Positions 24,802-36,178 of a stretch of 64,000 nt of DNA are shown in pieces (positions within the stretch are counted from its first letter, which is position 1; each line of letters starts with the position of its first letter). The notes beneath the pieces are model-generated. The model ran no database searches and was not told the origin of the DNA. It saw nothing but the letters and a program-made list of their open reading frames with translations. Where the stretch lies: positions 1,270,345-1,334,344 of the forward strand of contig QEOQ01000316.1 in NCBI GenBank assembly GCA_010279815.1, written 5' to 3'. The position numbers and the translations under genes were made by a program. Source of the stretch: Brachionus plicatilis (taxonomy: Eukaryota > Rotifera > Eurotatoria > Ploima > Brachionidae).

Positions 24802-26087
24802 TTAAAAGCCAGTATTTTTAAAGTAAATTGTTTAATTAAAATTAGAAAATAAAATTTGATGATTATTTTAGCAAAAAAATTTAATTTTTTTTAAACAAAA
24901 ATAAGTTTTTGAGTCCTGTTTAAATTACTGAAATAACTAAAATTTAAAATTAGAAATCAGTGTCAAATAATTCTGATTCAAGTGATTAAATTATTTTTTC
25001 ACAAGGAATGTATTATTTTGATATTTTTTTATTAATTTAGCAGGGTTTAAGGAAGCCTGCCTTCTTCTACATATGGTGTTATAGCTTAAAAATTACTTAG
25101 GACACATCTATCGCATAGAATTAATTATGATCCAGTTTCCACCAATTTTGTTCTCTTATCATCTAGCACTAGTGTTTTTGAATAAATAAATACAGCTCTT
25201 TCCAGAAGCCTCTAATTAAAATTTTTTATTCTCTTAATTAAGAATATTTTCCCAATATATTTCAATAATTAAATTATATGAAATTTCAAAATCGAAATTC
25301 GCTCCATGCAAAAATTCTGCAAATCTATTGCGAATCTTGATTTATTATTTTTATTGATATTGTTTAATTTCAATTGACGCCGATTCTGGCTATGTTAAAA
25401 AGATTTTGAAGGGAACCAATTTAGATTGGCAAAATGAAAATAATTTTAAATTTTTACATTTTCATAGTTTTAGATTTTTTGTGCAATATTTAAAAAAATA
25501 AAAAAAAAACTCTTCCAAATTATTTAGTTACCAAATTTAAAAATATAAATTTTATAAAAAATTGCACAAAAAATCTAAAAATATGAAAATGTAAAAATGT
25601 AAAATTTTCCACATTTTGCCTTTAGATTATACAAATTTTTTTTTCAACTTAAGTAGCTTTATCAATATTTTAACAAATCTCATATACAATTTTGTTATTA
25701 TCCTGCTCTTACTCCTCCAATTTCGATTTAAATTTTAATTCCGCTATCCAACTCTACCATTTTAATTCAATCTTGTTTGGTTTCGTAAATTTATGACACA
25801 GCTACCATATTTTTATTAAAAGTTTATTGAAGAATAATATTTCCTTCTTCATCATTTGATTTACATTTAATTATATTAATTTTTTTTTTAATTAGAAATT
25901 AAAGAATTTAAAATCTAGATTTTGATCAGCTTTTTTTTAAGATATTTGACAATGTTTTAAAAATGTATGAAAGAATACATATTTATAAAGTAAGAGTGTT
26001 CAGAAATTTAGTTCCCCGATAACATGTCTTTTTGCTTGATTAACAATTGAACTTTAATTTCTTTCTTTTTAAATTCCAAATTTTAAG
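24802..26087. other. gene-free interval with one fold-back
   Basis: 1.3 kb of A/T-rich sequence containing the inverted repeat at 25428-25620. Nothing else is recognised. Confidence 0.55.
25428..25620. repeat. inverted repeat (fold-back), about 193 bp
   Basis: It starts GGCAAAATG and ends CATTTTGCC. Inside, TTTAGATTTTTTGTGCAAT on the left pairs with ATTGCACAAAAAATCTAAA on the right. Arms are about 65 bp and the loop about 65 bp. Likely a MITE. Confidence 0.7.
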
Positions 26088-26759
26088 ATGCAGCATAAAA
26101 TTGCCGAAATACAACAAGAACTACAAATATTATCTGAAAATTTGAATAGTTTAGATCAGAATACTAGTGACTATATTCGTCAAAAACAGATAATATTGAT
26201 CAAATCAGACCGACTGAGAAAAGAATTCCGCTCTCTCTTAATCAAACTTCAAATAAGACAAAATTTACACAACCAAACTATTCCATCCGACGACGAAGAT
26301 GAACTTGATCCCAATGAGAGAGTTCGCCTTCGCTCGTCATCAATCGCATCTAAAATTTCAGTTGGTTCCAACTCTACATCGAAGCGGAACAGGTGAAAAA
26401 TCAAATTTATTAAATTATTTAAACAAAAATATTAACTTTATTTTTTTAAATTTTAAAATAAAAGAGAGTCTAGTTCGGAGCATTCTAATTGTAACTTGGA
26501 CAAAATAGTTTCAAGTCGCAAAGGCTCAAATTGTGCTCAATCCAGAAATGGAAGCATGAGTTTTGCCAGTGGAATATCAAATGAAATGCATGGTCCCAAT
26601 GTTCACAGCTCTTCAGTTAATATGAATTGTTTGACAGTGGAAAATGAGCTAACAACATCTAAAAAACAGATAAGTTTTTACTCAGCAAGTCAGTCAAATG
26701 TAAATAAAGAAACAAAAATTATGAACGAACTGAACGAATTTTACTATGAAGATATGTAA
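26088..26759 (+). CDS. small coiled-coil protein, not recognised
   Basis: Exons 26088-26392 and 26465-26759 join with phase 2 (AG|A), giving 199 aa. Residues 1-65 are heptad-like (IAEIQQELQILSENLNSLD... RQKQIILIKSDRLRKEFRSLL), so a coiled coil is likely. The middle is acidic (SDDEDELDPNE) followed by Arg/Ser-rich sequence that could be a phosphorylation or localisation segment. The C-terminus is Ser/Asn-rich and ends ELNEFYYEDM. The ATG follows directly after TTTTAAG, so the annotated start may be the second exon of a longer gene or a trans-splice acceptor. Function unknown. Confidence 0.6.
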
Positions 26760-27582
26760 TTAAGCTTTAGTTGCTATTGTTAATTATTGTTTTTTTGTTG
26801 AGCCTTAAATTAAATGTTTATTTTCAAATAAAATTTTTATTTGTTTTTAATTATTTTACAGTCTGCACTTAAATCTCTTGAAAGGACTTTTAAATTATTA
26901 ACGAAATTTAAAAATTTTTTTTTATTATTTTTCTATTTTAAATAAATCTGGAAGTTAAAAGCTTTTCCTGTTTTTTTTTCCTAATAATAATATGTAGAAA
27001 AGAGCAAAAATATAAAAATATGTAGGTACGAAATTAATAAAAAAAATATTTAAAGTTGAAATACTCAAGCAAAGATTAATAAAATATTTTATTAGTCTCT
27101 AAAAATAACAAAAAACAATGAATGAAAAATTTGTGACTTAACAGACTAAAAATTTTTTTTTTTCAAAATGATGCCTAGAAAATAAAGTTCATGAAAAAAA
27201 TAAAAAAAATTTCTTCAGTCAATACACAACAATGTTTTTAATAATTAATAAATTATTGAACATTTTTTTAGAAAATACATGTGTGATACAAAATTATTTA
27301 AAAATAATTTTTAATTAAATCTTGATTATTTCATATTGAAATTTTGATATTTCAACTATTAAATTTAATAATTACGTAGATAAAAATAGAATTGGTCAAA
27401 GCATATTCTGAGACTACTATATTTCTATTTGCCTCAACCTTAAGTTTGGTTGCTAACAAAAATTTTGTTCGTCAAGTAACTTAGCAACATACATAAGTTG
27501 AAAATTTAAAAAATAAAATTTAAAAAATTTAAACTACACTAAAAGAACATTAGTGCAATTCAGAATCGATTAAAAATCGAAA
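26760..27582. other. intergenic, nothing recognised
   Basis: 0.8 kb of A/T-rich sequence. It should contain the polyadenylation site of the upstream gene (AATAAA at about 26828) and the promoter of LRRC23. No specific motif is identified. Confidence 0.5.
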
Positions 27583-28921
27583 ATGTCTGATTATGAAGAT
27601 GAACAAAACTACGAAGAAACCGACCAAGATATTGAACAAGAACTAGAGGCCGAAACGGGCCAAGAGGAAGAGACCAAAATTGAAGGAGGAGAAGAGGAAG
27701 AGCAAAAAGAAGCCGAAGAAGAAAAAGCTGAAGAACAAGTAGAAGAAGAAGAAGTACAACAAAAATATACAATTTAATTTTAAAATATTTTTTTTTAATT
27801 AAAAATTTATTTTAAGCGTCCGCCAGATGTGAGTCTTAACGAGGACATATTGTCAGAGAGCCTACTGCTACTTGCCAAGACTGGTAATGGTCTTTCTCAT
27901 GCTTATGTTAGACTAGATGCTGCTCAAAAGTATTAAGCAAAAATAATTATTAATTTTGTTTATCTTTTCTAATTTAAAAGAGGCCTCACTGATATATCAC
28001 TGCTAAAAAATTACATTCATCTTCGCTACATTGATCTATCTAACAACAATCTGAAAGACATTTCTGCATTAAACAGTCTTACCCATTTGTTGACCCTTAA
28101 ACTTGACTTCAATCGATTGACCAGTGCCAAATTGGACCCTTTACCATATTTACAAACAGCAAGTTTTAGTAACAATAGAATCAAATCAACAGAGGGAATT
28201 TCGCATCCAAAACTTGAAATTCTAAATTTGAATAGTAACTTTTTTTTTCATTATTTTTTCATTTAAAAATAAAAAATATTTTTAAGAAAATGAGATTAGT
28301 GAAATAAAAGATTTTGATGGAAATAAATTGCCCAATTTACAGACACTTGAAATGAGAGAAAATAAGCTCACATCAACAAAAGGAATTCGTTTGCCAAGCT
28401 TAAAAAGCATTTTTATTGTAATCTTAATTTATCTTTATTTTTAAAATTTAAATTTAAATAATTTAATTAATCAGGCAGCTAATATGCTTACAAGTTTGGA
28501 AGATTTGGCTGATTTGAAAAATTTAAGCGCTCTTCATTTACGCGACAATAAATTGGAGAACTTGGACGGCTTCAGCGAGAACATGGAATCACTCCAGTAT
28601 ATAAACTTAAGAGGGAATATATTGGCCAATTTTACAGAAATAAATAAGCTTCAAATATTACCAAAACTGCGCGCTTTGGTCTTGCTGGACAACCCGCTTA
28701 CCGAAAATAGTGATTACAGATTGGAAGTGTTGATTGCAGTGCGTCGTTTGGAAAGACTTGATAAGGATGAATATTTGGAAGAGGAAAGAACCGAGGCTGA
28801 GGAAATACACGAGCAAAGGCGAATAAAGGAACAAGAAGCTGCTCTTGAGTCACAGTCTAATCTTAACGATGAGAACAACAACGATGCCGATGATAATGAA
28901 AAAATTGACAATGATGAATAA
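27583..28921 (+). CDS. LRRC23: LRRC23, leucine-rich repeat radial spoke protein
   Basis: Five exons: 27583-27753, 27817-27929, 27981-28234, 28287-28417, 28475-28921, all in phase, 371 aa. The N-terminus is very acidic. Then come SESLLLLAKTGNGLSHAYV, YIHLRYIDLSNNNL, a run of about eight LRRs (residues about 95-290), LQYINLRGN and LPKLRALVLLDNPLTE, and an LRR-cap followed by LERLDKDEYLEEERTEAEEI. This order follows vertebrate LRRC23 throughout. LRRC23 is a component of the ciliary/flagellar radial spoke RS3 head. The acidic tail is longer than in vertebrates. The next gene, TMEM107, starts 142 bp downstream on the same strand. Confidence 0.93.
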
Positions 28922-29063
28922 ATTTTGTTTTTATTATTAAATTAATAAATTATTTAACTAAACTTTCGGTTTTATTTTAGAATAATTAAAGTCCTCTAAT
29001 TAAACAGAGGATTTGAAGCTAAATGTGTAGATTAGATATTTATGTTTTTAGATTTATGTAGAT
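28922..29063 (+). promoter_or_regulatory. short intercistronic spacer with unpaired splice acceptors
   Basis: Between the LRRC23 stop and the TMEM107 ATG there are two acceptor-like sites, CGGTTTTATTTTAG (ends at about 28980) and TATGTTTTTAG (about 29051), with no obvious donor of their own. This is the arrangement expected at a trans-splice site, or in a gene with a 5' UTR intron. Confidence 0.3.
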
Positions 29064-29880
29064 ATGTTTCGTTATTATTCAAATGTTGTGACTATTTTGT
29101 ATCCATTACGGTTTATACCAATTATTTCTCAATTAGTGTTGTTAATTTTACTGTTGTTGGACAGAGTTAGTGCCACTAGTGGAACCAGAACTTTGTTCTT
29201 AGAAAATTTGATCAAAGTTTTTGGTCAAAATTTTAAATTATTTAACTTTTATTTTCAAGGAAGAAAATGTCAGAATGTTTATGAATTTAGAATCTCAGTC
29301 AAACACACCAATGTCTAATTTTGAGACTCTAGATACTGAGTATAATTTTTAAAATAGAGATTCCCCAACTGATTAATCTTGGTTATCATTTATTTTAATT
29401 TAAAATAGATTAAGGATAAAGATAATCTAAAATTGTTCAAAAGAAAAAGAAATTAATTAATTTTTAATCTGAGTAACTCTATTTGTTGAAAAAATTAAAA
29501 GTTTTGGGAATCTCACTATTTTTTTTTAATAAAAAATAATTAAAATTTTTTTTAATTTAAGGTATATAATATGGCTTTCATTCTCAATTGGAATTCTTGT
29601 TTTTGAATTGATTTCATTTATGTTCACCATAACCTCATTGATATTTTATCAAACTTTTATTTGTAATTTAAATTTAAAAAAATATTCTTAAAATATTATT
29701 ATTAATAATTTAGCTATATTGTCACACTCAATCGGAGTTTTAGTTTTGTTTGCCTTCTATATACAGACATGGCCTTTCAGAGATATACGCTGGGTTTTGG
29801 GATTTTGCACAGTTATTCCATTTTTAACAGAATTGTACGCCTATTTGGACGTGTTCTCTTTAAGAAGATCGTACATCTAA
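29064..29880 (+). CDS. TMEM107: TMEM107, ciliary transition-zone membrane protein
   Basis: Four exons, 29064-29165, 29260-29339, 29562-29662 and 29714-29880, in phase, 149 aa (human 140 aa). Four hydrophobic segments are seen: PLRFIPIISQLVLLILLLL, IIWLSFSIGILVFELISFMF, ILSHSIGVLVLFAFYI and WVLGFCTVIPFLTELYAYL. The acidic loop after TM1 and the FTELYAYLDVFSLRRSYI-type end match TMEM107, a tetraspan protein of the MKS module at the ciliary transition zone. The donor after DR at 29165 (GTTAGT) was chosen because it is the one that keeps phase with exon 2. The gene converges with the kinase gene on the other strand, 54 bp between stops. Confidence 0.88.
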
Positions 29881-29934
29881 TTTTTTTAATTTTTATTTTT
29901 TTTTTAATTAAAGCTTAATAATAAAATTTTGAAA

Positions 29935-31048
29935 TTATTTTAAAAATTCATGATTCAACAATTCGCTAGCATAAGGTCTCAAATCGGGATCTCTGGTTAA
30001 ACACTTTCGGACAAAATCTCTGGCTTCTTCAGTAAAGTGTTCTGGAAGTTCGGGCGGCGGACTTTCTCCACTGCCTATTGCATAAATGGCAGACAAAGGA
30101 CTCAAATCTCCCCATGGTGGTCTTCCAACAGCCTGATTATTTAGACCAGCTTTAAAATTGCTTAAAAAAACAATAAAATTTACCATTTCAAAAACAGTTG
30201 CTCCAAAAGACCATATGTCAGCCTTAGATCCATGACCAGTTTCTCTTATTACCTCTGGTGACATCCAATATGGAGTACCCTTTAAAGATTTGAGCAATTG
30301 TTTAATACTATTGGAACTTTGATTTTTTCTCAGTCTTTTGGCACATCCGAAATCAATCAGTTTCACTATACCATTGCTCATCAGCATTATATTTTTGCCT
30401 TTTATATCCCTATGCACAACATTACATGAATGAAGATAGTTTATTCCTTCAGCAATTTGATTAGTGAAATTTTTGAACAGCTCTTCATCAAAAGGTCCGA
30501 ATGTTTTGAGCAGTGCTTCGATAGTTCCACCTGGAATAAGCTCCATAAATATATTTACAACATTACACTCAAGCATAGTCCCCATGAATCTGAATGATTT
30601 TTTTGTTAATTTTAAATTTTATTAAATTAATATTAAATTACTGGACAATATTTTCATGTTCAAGCTCTCGAAGAATTTTCACTTCCTCTCTCACACATTC
30701 GTATTCAGCTCGCGCTTTAACAGGATCTGACTCTTCCATTTCTATCTGCTTTACAGCTATTATTTCACCTGTGCTCAACATGGCTTGAAAAACAGACCCA
30801 AAGGCTCCTTTGCCTAGAAGATTGCCTCTTTTCCAACGAAATTGAAAGTCATTCTCACTCTCAATTTGAAGACTCTTTGACAACATTTAAAAAGATTTAT
30901 TTAAAGAAAAACTTATTTTAACTATTACAATAGGGCTCCTGTTTCTATCGTTTCGATACTTGAGGTCATAGTGGTAAGTAATACTGTTCGAGTCAAAACT
31001 GGCAGAGCTATTCGCAGATTCGTTGCCAATGCTATCAAATTTTCTTGA
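29935..31048 (-). CDS. MAP3K19 (YSK4)-like Ser/Thr kinase, 5' end not found
   Basis: Exons from the 5' side: 30929-31048, 30642-30874, 30184-30589, 29935-30132, all in phase. The kinase domain is complete: GKGAFGSV P-loop, VKQI lysine, HRDIKGKNIML catalytic loop, DFG, GTPYWMSPEV (APE variant) and FRKCLTRDPDLRP-type end. Features such as NIMLMSNGIVKLIDFGCAKRL and LLKSLKGTPYWM fit the MAP3K19/YSK4 branch of STE11 kinases. The 40-codon exon 30929-31048 has no ATG, so more 5' sequence is expected. Alternatively, translation could begin at ATG 30886, which would need no splice at 30874. The 51-nt intron at 30133-30183 has no stop and keeps frame, so its retention would add 17 residues. Confidence 0.85.
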
Positions 31049-32023
31049 CTTAAATAAATTTTATTAATCTTAAAATTGTTTTTTTAGTATCCTATTATTA
31101 ATTTGCTAATTTTAACTAGAATAGAAAAAATTATTATCTTTTTTTAAATAAAATAGAAAAAACTGGAAGACTGGTTGTTAATTTGAGATTTCTATTGAAA
31201 AATAGGCAAGATGCTCTCGGATGCGGATGGCACTTGAGGTAAAAATAGAGACCCGATGCAGATTTGGTGAAGATAGCCGATAGAGGGGAAATCAAAGCAA
31301 AAATACTGCATATAAGCGGATTTGAAAATGCATGTGCAATCAAAGACTAGGCTTTTAAAGAAAGAAACTTGATAAACCAGGATCCTAGTGAGGGAAAGAA
31401 AGCAAGCTCAAGAGGTGACCTGCATATGCTACATAGGATCACTAATATGGTATGTAGCTCTTCACAAAGCAGAATACAATTAGTGAAGAATAAGGATGAG
31501 CGTAGCTTAACTGTGCTCCCCGACAAATGAAAAAGGAAATAAATATAATTAATTAAATAAAAAAATTTTCTAATTAATTAATTTTTTTAGATAATAAAAA
31601 AATTAGATTTTAACTTTAGTAACATTAATTTCATTAATAATTGTAAAATAAATAATATGTTTTAATGTAGCTACAAATTAATCGAAATTTAGCATAGACA
31701 TGGGAAAACAGGCGTGTTTTCAGGAAAGAATTTTTAAAAATTGGCTTTCAATTTAAAAAAAATTGATCCTAAAAAAAAATGTAATTCTTTAAGAATAGAT
31801 GCTTTATAGTAATAGTAATAAACTGCAAGGCAATTTGATATTTATTACAAAACTTCCAATACAAAACTAAAATTTTTTTTTAAATTTTAAGTTTTTTGTA
31901 AGTAGTAAATTGTAAGTTGTTTCACTTTGTAAAAAAAAATATTTTTCTGTTATAAAATAAATTTTTATAATTCAAATTTCTATTTTACAGTTAAAATAAA
32001 ATCTTTCAAAAACGATGCAAAAT
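31049..32023. other. intergenic with a GC-richer unexplained island
   Basis: About 31130-31545 is clearly less A/T-rich than its flanks, with no long ORF. The plus strand has a 50-codon open stretch ending at a TGA near 31530 and a tail of GGAAATAAATATAATTAATT, reminiscent of an element 3' end. It may be a decayed retroelement of another family or a lost 5' exon region of the kinase gene. The rest is A/T-rich. Confidence 0.4.
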
Positions 32024-34628
32024 TTAAATTTGAGACCTGCTAATAATCTGAAAAAAAGTTCTTAATTAAAAAAAAAAATTATATTTAATTTTATCTGATT
32101 CATTAAAAAAAATATAATTAAGTTAGAAAGTCATTTGATGGAAAAGAAAACTTGTCATATAGAGCAAATCACTTTTGTAAATAAAATTAAAGTTTATAAA
32201 ACTCACATTTAATTTTAATTTTGAACTTAAGTTTAATTTTTCTTCATCATCTCGTTGATTGAAATTTCCCGATTGTACCTCATTAGGTAAAGGAATCATT
32301 AGAGTATTGATTTTGTCACTTAAACCGGGTGGTAATTTAAAATTTTTGCGGATGCCCGGCACAATTGTCTGCTCCGCTGTATTACTAGACCTTAGTGAAT
32401 TTTTATTTCCTTTAGTATCAGACCTGATACTCGGTGTTCTGTTTAATGTATTTAATGTATTTTCCTTTTTGCTATCGCTTGGAATCGGAGGCTTGCTAAT
32501 GACTTTTTTTTCCGAATTTTGCTTTGCCATTTGGTACAACTCTTTTAGCCGCTTGGCATTAGAGTCCAAATCCTCTTGTTCAAAATTGATATTGTCTTTC
32601 AATTGATTTGCCATTTCTTCACTGAATTCTGCTTTTTGATTGTTCAACATCTCAGCTTTTTCCTCATTTTCCTGCTGCATTAATAAATTGTCATATTTAG
32701 TATAGATGGCGAACAATTTATCTTCAATTGACTGAACAAAATCTTTATTTATTTTACTATTGAGTTTTCCTTGGTCGTATTCTTCGGATACCATTTTGTC
32801 CGGTGCAGATTTTACCGCTATTCGCGCTGCTTTTGTGTTAGAACTAGTCTCATTGCTGTCAAGCTTAATCTCGGATATTTCCTTTTCATTATCACTCAAG
32901 TAGTTTACGGAATTCTTTGACGACACAGATACGTTTTCGTCAAACTCGGAATCGTACATGTCATTGTACATAGACTGGTCAATTTCTTTCTGCAAGTTAA
33001 CATCTATTTCTTGGCTGATTAGAATTTTATTTCTGGTCTTTTTGGGGTTTATTTTTTGTCCTGTTGGCTTAGTTGTCGCAGATTTTACTTTTTTGGCACT
33101 TGTTTTTTTCTTGGTTGTGCCAGATTTTGGCTTTGAATTTTTTTCAGCTTGTACCGAGGCAACACTGTATGGCTGGGGGTAGTTTTCGAACATGGTGAAA
33201 ATTACAGGCTCTTTTGGCTCAACTAGACTAACTTCAGATTTGGCTGATAGAGGTTTTTCGGCAAGATTTATACGGCTTGAGTTGACTTCTAGAAAAATAT
33301 CGTTTGATGGACAAATGGTTGATTTGCTGGCCGAGCTTATGGTGGTCAATGTGCTTTGGAATGATGCATTAAAAATGTCATTTGGAGATTCAATCGGACT
33401 CAGCTTTGTCCGAGGGGTCTGTGTTTTGGTAGGCTCGGTTTTTGGTGGATTTTTGGCTTTGGTCTTGATTGGAACACTTTTCATAGAACCAAAAGAGGTT
33501 TTTTTAGTACATTCATTATTTTCAGTATTTTTTGCCAGCGATTTGGAAACTAAATGCTGAGGTTTTTTTAAAATAGAAGTAATAGGTTTTGTTTTATCCG
33601 TGTGCTTCTGCGGATTTAAGTCTAATTTTTTGACATTTATCCTAAGAGTTTCGCTGAGTGACTCCTTGATTGTGTCCAAGCGCTCTTTGTCCGATTTATT
33701 CTCATTTGTTTTGGGAAATTTCTCCACAAGTGTTTTTTCTGTTTGCATTTTGCCACAAGATTTTTGTCCACTATCTTTAACACTAGTGGGTCTCTGAAAA
33801 AAGAGGATTTAGAAAAAAATATTTATTAAAAAAATTAAAGATACACTCGATTTGGCTGAGTATAATTCACGACTTGTTAAAGGATCAAGGCTTTGTCTGG
33901 AAAGTCTTCCGGCTTCGGATATAATGTCAATGGTAATTGGGGTGTCAAAGTCGCGGAAATTAGAGAATGACAATTGTGCTTGATCTATGGAAACAAGTTT
34001 GTCTGGTGACTTTTTTTTATTAAAAGATAAATGTAAGATGTCGCTGGTCGATTCGCTTCTGGATGGCGAATAATCAGAGCCGAGATCTAGCGATTTACCA
34101 AGAGGTGGAAGAGATTTTGGTTTAAATCTTTATTAAAAATTGTTAATTCTAAAAAACAAGTCAAAAATTTAACTTACTCTTGAGCTGTCAAATGTTGACC
34201 TTTGCTTGTTTCATCCTGGAATAAATTAAAGATAAATTTTTGACAAAAAAGTTTTATTTGTTTAAAAAAAAAAAAAAGAAAAGCAATGTATAAAAATAGT
34301 GATTTAGCTGTTTGACGCTTACTTTTCTTGGCAAAAAATCCTTAAAGTGGAGACAAAAAATTTTATTCATATTATTGATTAGAAGTGTGATTCAAGACCT
34401 TTTTATGAACTTGAAAATATGCGCAGACACTTTAAGCTAAAATCAGGAGCACACATATTTGGGTGTTACATTAGGTAAAAAAGAAACTTACTAAATGAGT
34501 TAAAAAGTAGTGATCTTAATTATCTTCGTAAATATTACGTAAGTAGTTGTTATAAGCAAAAAGTGCTCTTAATTACAAGGTGGTTTTCTAAAATGAAAAG
34601 AAAAATTTTTAAAATCACTTACGTCCAT
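32024..34628 (-). CDS. large disordered Ser/Lys-rich protein, not recognised
   Basis: Six exons in phase: 34623-34628, 34323-34340, 34178-34215, 33845-34127, 32207-33793, 32024-32047, giving 651 aa. The first exon holds only ATGGAC and the second only six codons. The body is Ser/Thr/Lys/Pro-rich with many SP/TP sites. A very basic stretch at roughly 320-360 (TTKKKTSAKKVKSATTKP) could bind DNA, RNA or microtubules. A Glu/Lys-rich helical region, SIEDKLFAIYTKYDNLLMQQENEEKAEMLNNQ... LDSNAKRLKELYQMAKQ, is likely coiled coil. No enzymatic motif is seen. The micro-exon start and the last exon are the least certain parts. Function unknown. Confidence 0.6.
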
Positions 34629-35533
34629 GGACTTGGTTAAGTTAGAAAATCTTAAAAAATTTCATATTTTATCTGAAAAAATTAATTCTGTAAGAATAAC
34701 TGTTGCATATGTTACCATGGACTCCATTTACATTATTTTATGTAAGCTTGCTTATTAAATTCCCTATTTTGAATAATGGAAAAAAAACTTCTAAAATTTT
34801 TTGCCAAATTAGTTGAGTGTTTATTGTATTTACATTAAATTGAAAATCGATTGCTGCTGTCAAATACTTGAGACTGCCTATTTTCGCTGTGACAAAGTTA
34901 AAGATTGATTTCTCAAAGACACAATTGTTCAAGTTATCTAGGTAACAAAATTGAGCAAACAAAGTAAATGTGATTCAAACAACGAAATTCTCAATTAAAA
35001 TTAACTTTCTCATTCAATTTATTTTTTTTCTAAATTATCTTAAATTTTCGTACATTAAAAAACATTAAAAAAATAAAAATTTTGAAAAATTTAAATATTT
35101 GTACAAATACAATTTATTTTTTTTCTTTAATTGACTTGAAATTTAAACCATTCTCTCTACTTATTCGAATAAACATCCAAATGAAAAATTTTTAAGATCA
35201 AGACTACCCTAAAAATAAAAAAATTTCTTATTAATAACACCACGTAAATTTTGTTAAATTTAAATTTACAAAAAATATTTATGCCCATTTATGTTGTATA
35301 ACATTTCAAGGTAAAATTAGTGTCACTTAGAAAATAAAATATGTAAATTCAAAACGTAACTTGCTTCATAAAAAAAATAAATGTTTTTTTTCTAATTTAA
35401 TAAAAAGTTAATTTCACGGATATTTTATTGATTAGATGTGAAAAAAAAAATTAGAATTGCACAAAAAATAAGAAACGAGTCTTAAAAATAATAAAAAATT
35501 AATTTGATAAAAAATTAATGTGAATATATTTAT
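34629..35533. other. intergenic, nothing recognised
   Basis: 0.9 kb. A 74-codon minus-strand frame at 34738-34962 lacks coding character and splice context. The rest is A/T-rich sequence between two minus-strand genes. Confidence 0.5.
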
Positions 35534-36178
35534 TTATTCGTCAGCAATAGGTACGTGTTGTTTTAAATTGTGCAGCTCCTTGAGGGTTTTTGTGAGCAAA
35601 TTGCGGACTGTATTTATTTCGAGCAGAGTTAAATTGTTTACTTTGGCATGTAAACTTTCACTTTTAATAAACTCATTCATACTGCTCCTTAATTTTGCTA
35701 TTCTCAAGTCCCAAATGTCTTTTATAAGAGTTTTGACCTCATCGGCTCTCGGAATGTCTTGCGGGGCACAATTTAGTAAAATATTGGTAATTTCCATATA
35801 ATGAGGATTTGGCATTTGAGTGAATAAATCACTTGATTTTTCGTTGTTCATTATTTCTTCTAGTTTTTCTAGAATTTAAGATTAAATTGGTAAAATTTTT
35901 GATTTTTCTTAACATGAACCTACCGACGTTTATCCATGAGGGACATTCGATGCGGCATTTTTGTCTTTGACGAAAGTGAACTGCCAGCCAAAGTGGAACT
36001 TGAGTGGGAACACTTGGCTCAAATGGACCAATATCTCCCTTGACAGTTTTTTAAATTAGTTCTTAAAAATATTTTCTTTTAAACTTACTCCAATTAGATA
36101 AAAAGTTTTGTACTGAAAATTAGGCACTACAGTGATCAATTCGTTTTCAGCTATAAATTCAACTTCATCATTATCCAT
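35534..36178 (-). CDS. GINS2: GINS2 (PSF2), DNA replication GINS complex subunit
   Basis: Three exons, 36089-36178, 35924-36038 and 35534-35868, in phase, 179 aa (human 185). The N-terminal B-domain reads VEFIAENELITVVPNF...YLIG, then GPFEP...VPLWLAVHFRQRQKCRIECPSWINV. The helical A-domain contains EKLEEIMNNEK, MPNPHYMEITNILLNCAPQDIPRADEVKTLIKDIWDLRIAKLRSS and LTLLEINTVRNLL. Length and order match GINS2 closely. GINS joins CDC45 and MCM2-7 to form the CMG replicative helicase. Confidence 0.95.

Noticed and set aside
29166..29318. Extension of the first TMEM107 exon to the stop at 29318
   Set aside because: Splicing at GTTAGT (29166) restores the family's acidic loop and the remaining three membrane segments in phase, whereas reading on does not.
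32259..33797. Four plus-strand ORFs of 65-122 codons
   Set aside because: All are opposite the long minus-strand disordered-protein exon and are hydrophobic, typical of the complement of Lys/Ser/Glu-rich coding sequence.
34738..34962. 74-codon minus-strand ORF
   Set aside because: No splice connection to either neighbour, and A/T composition like the intergenic flanks.
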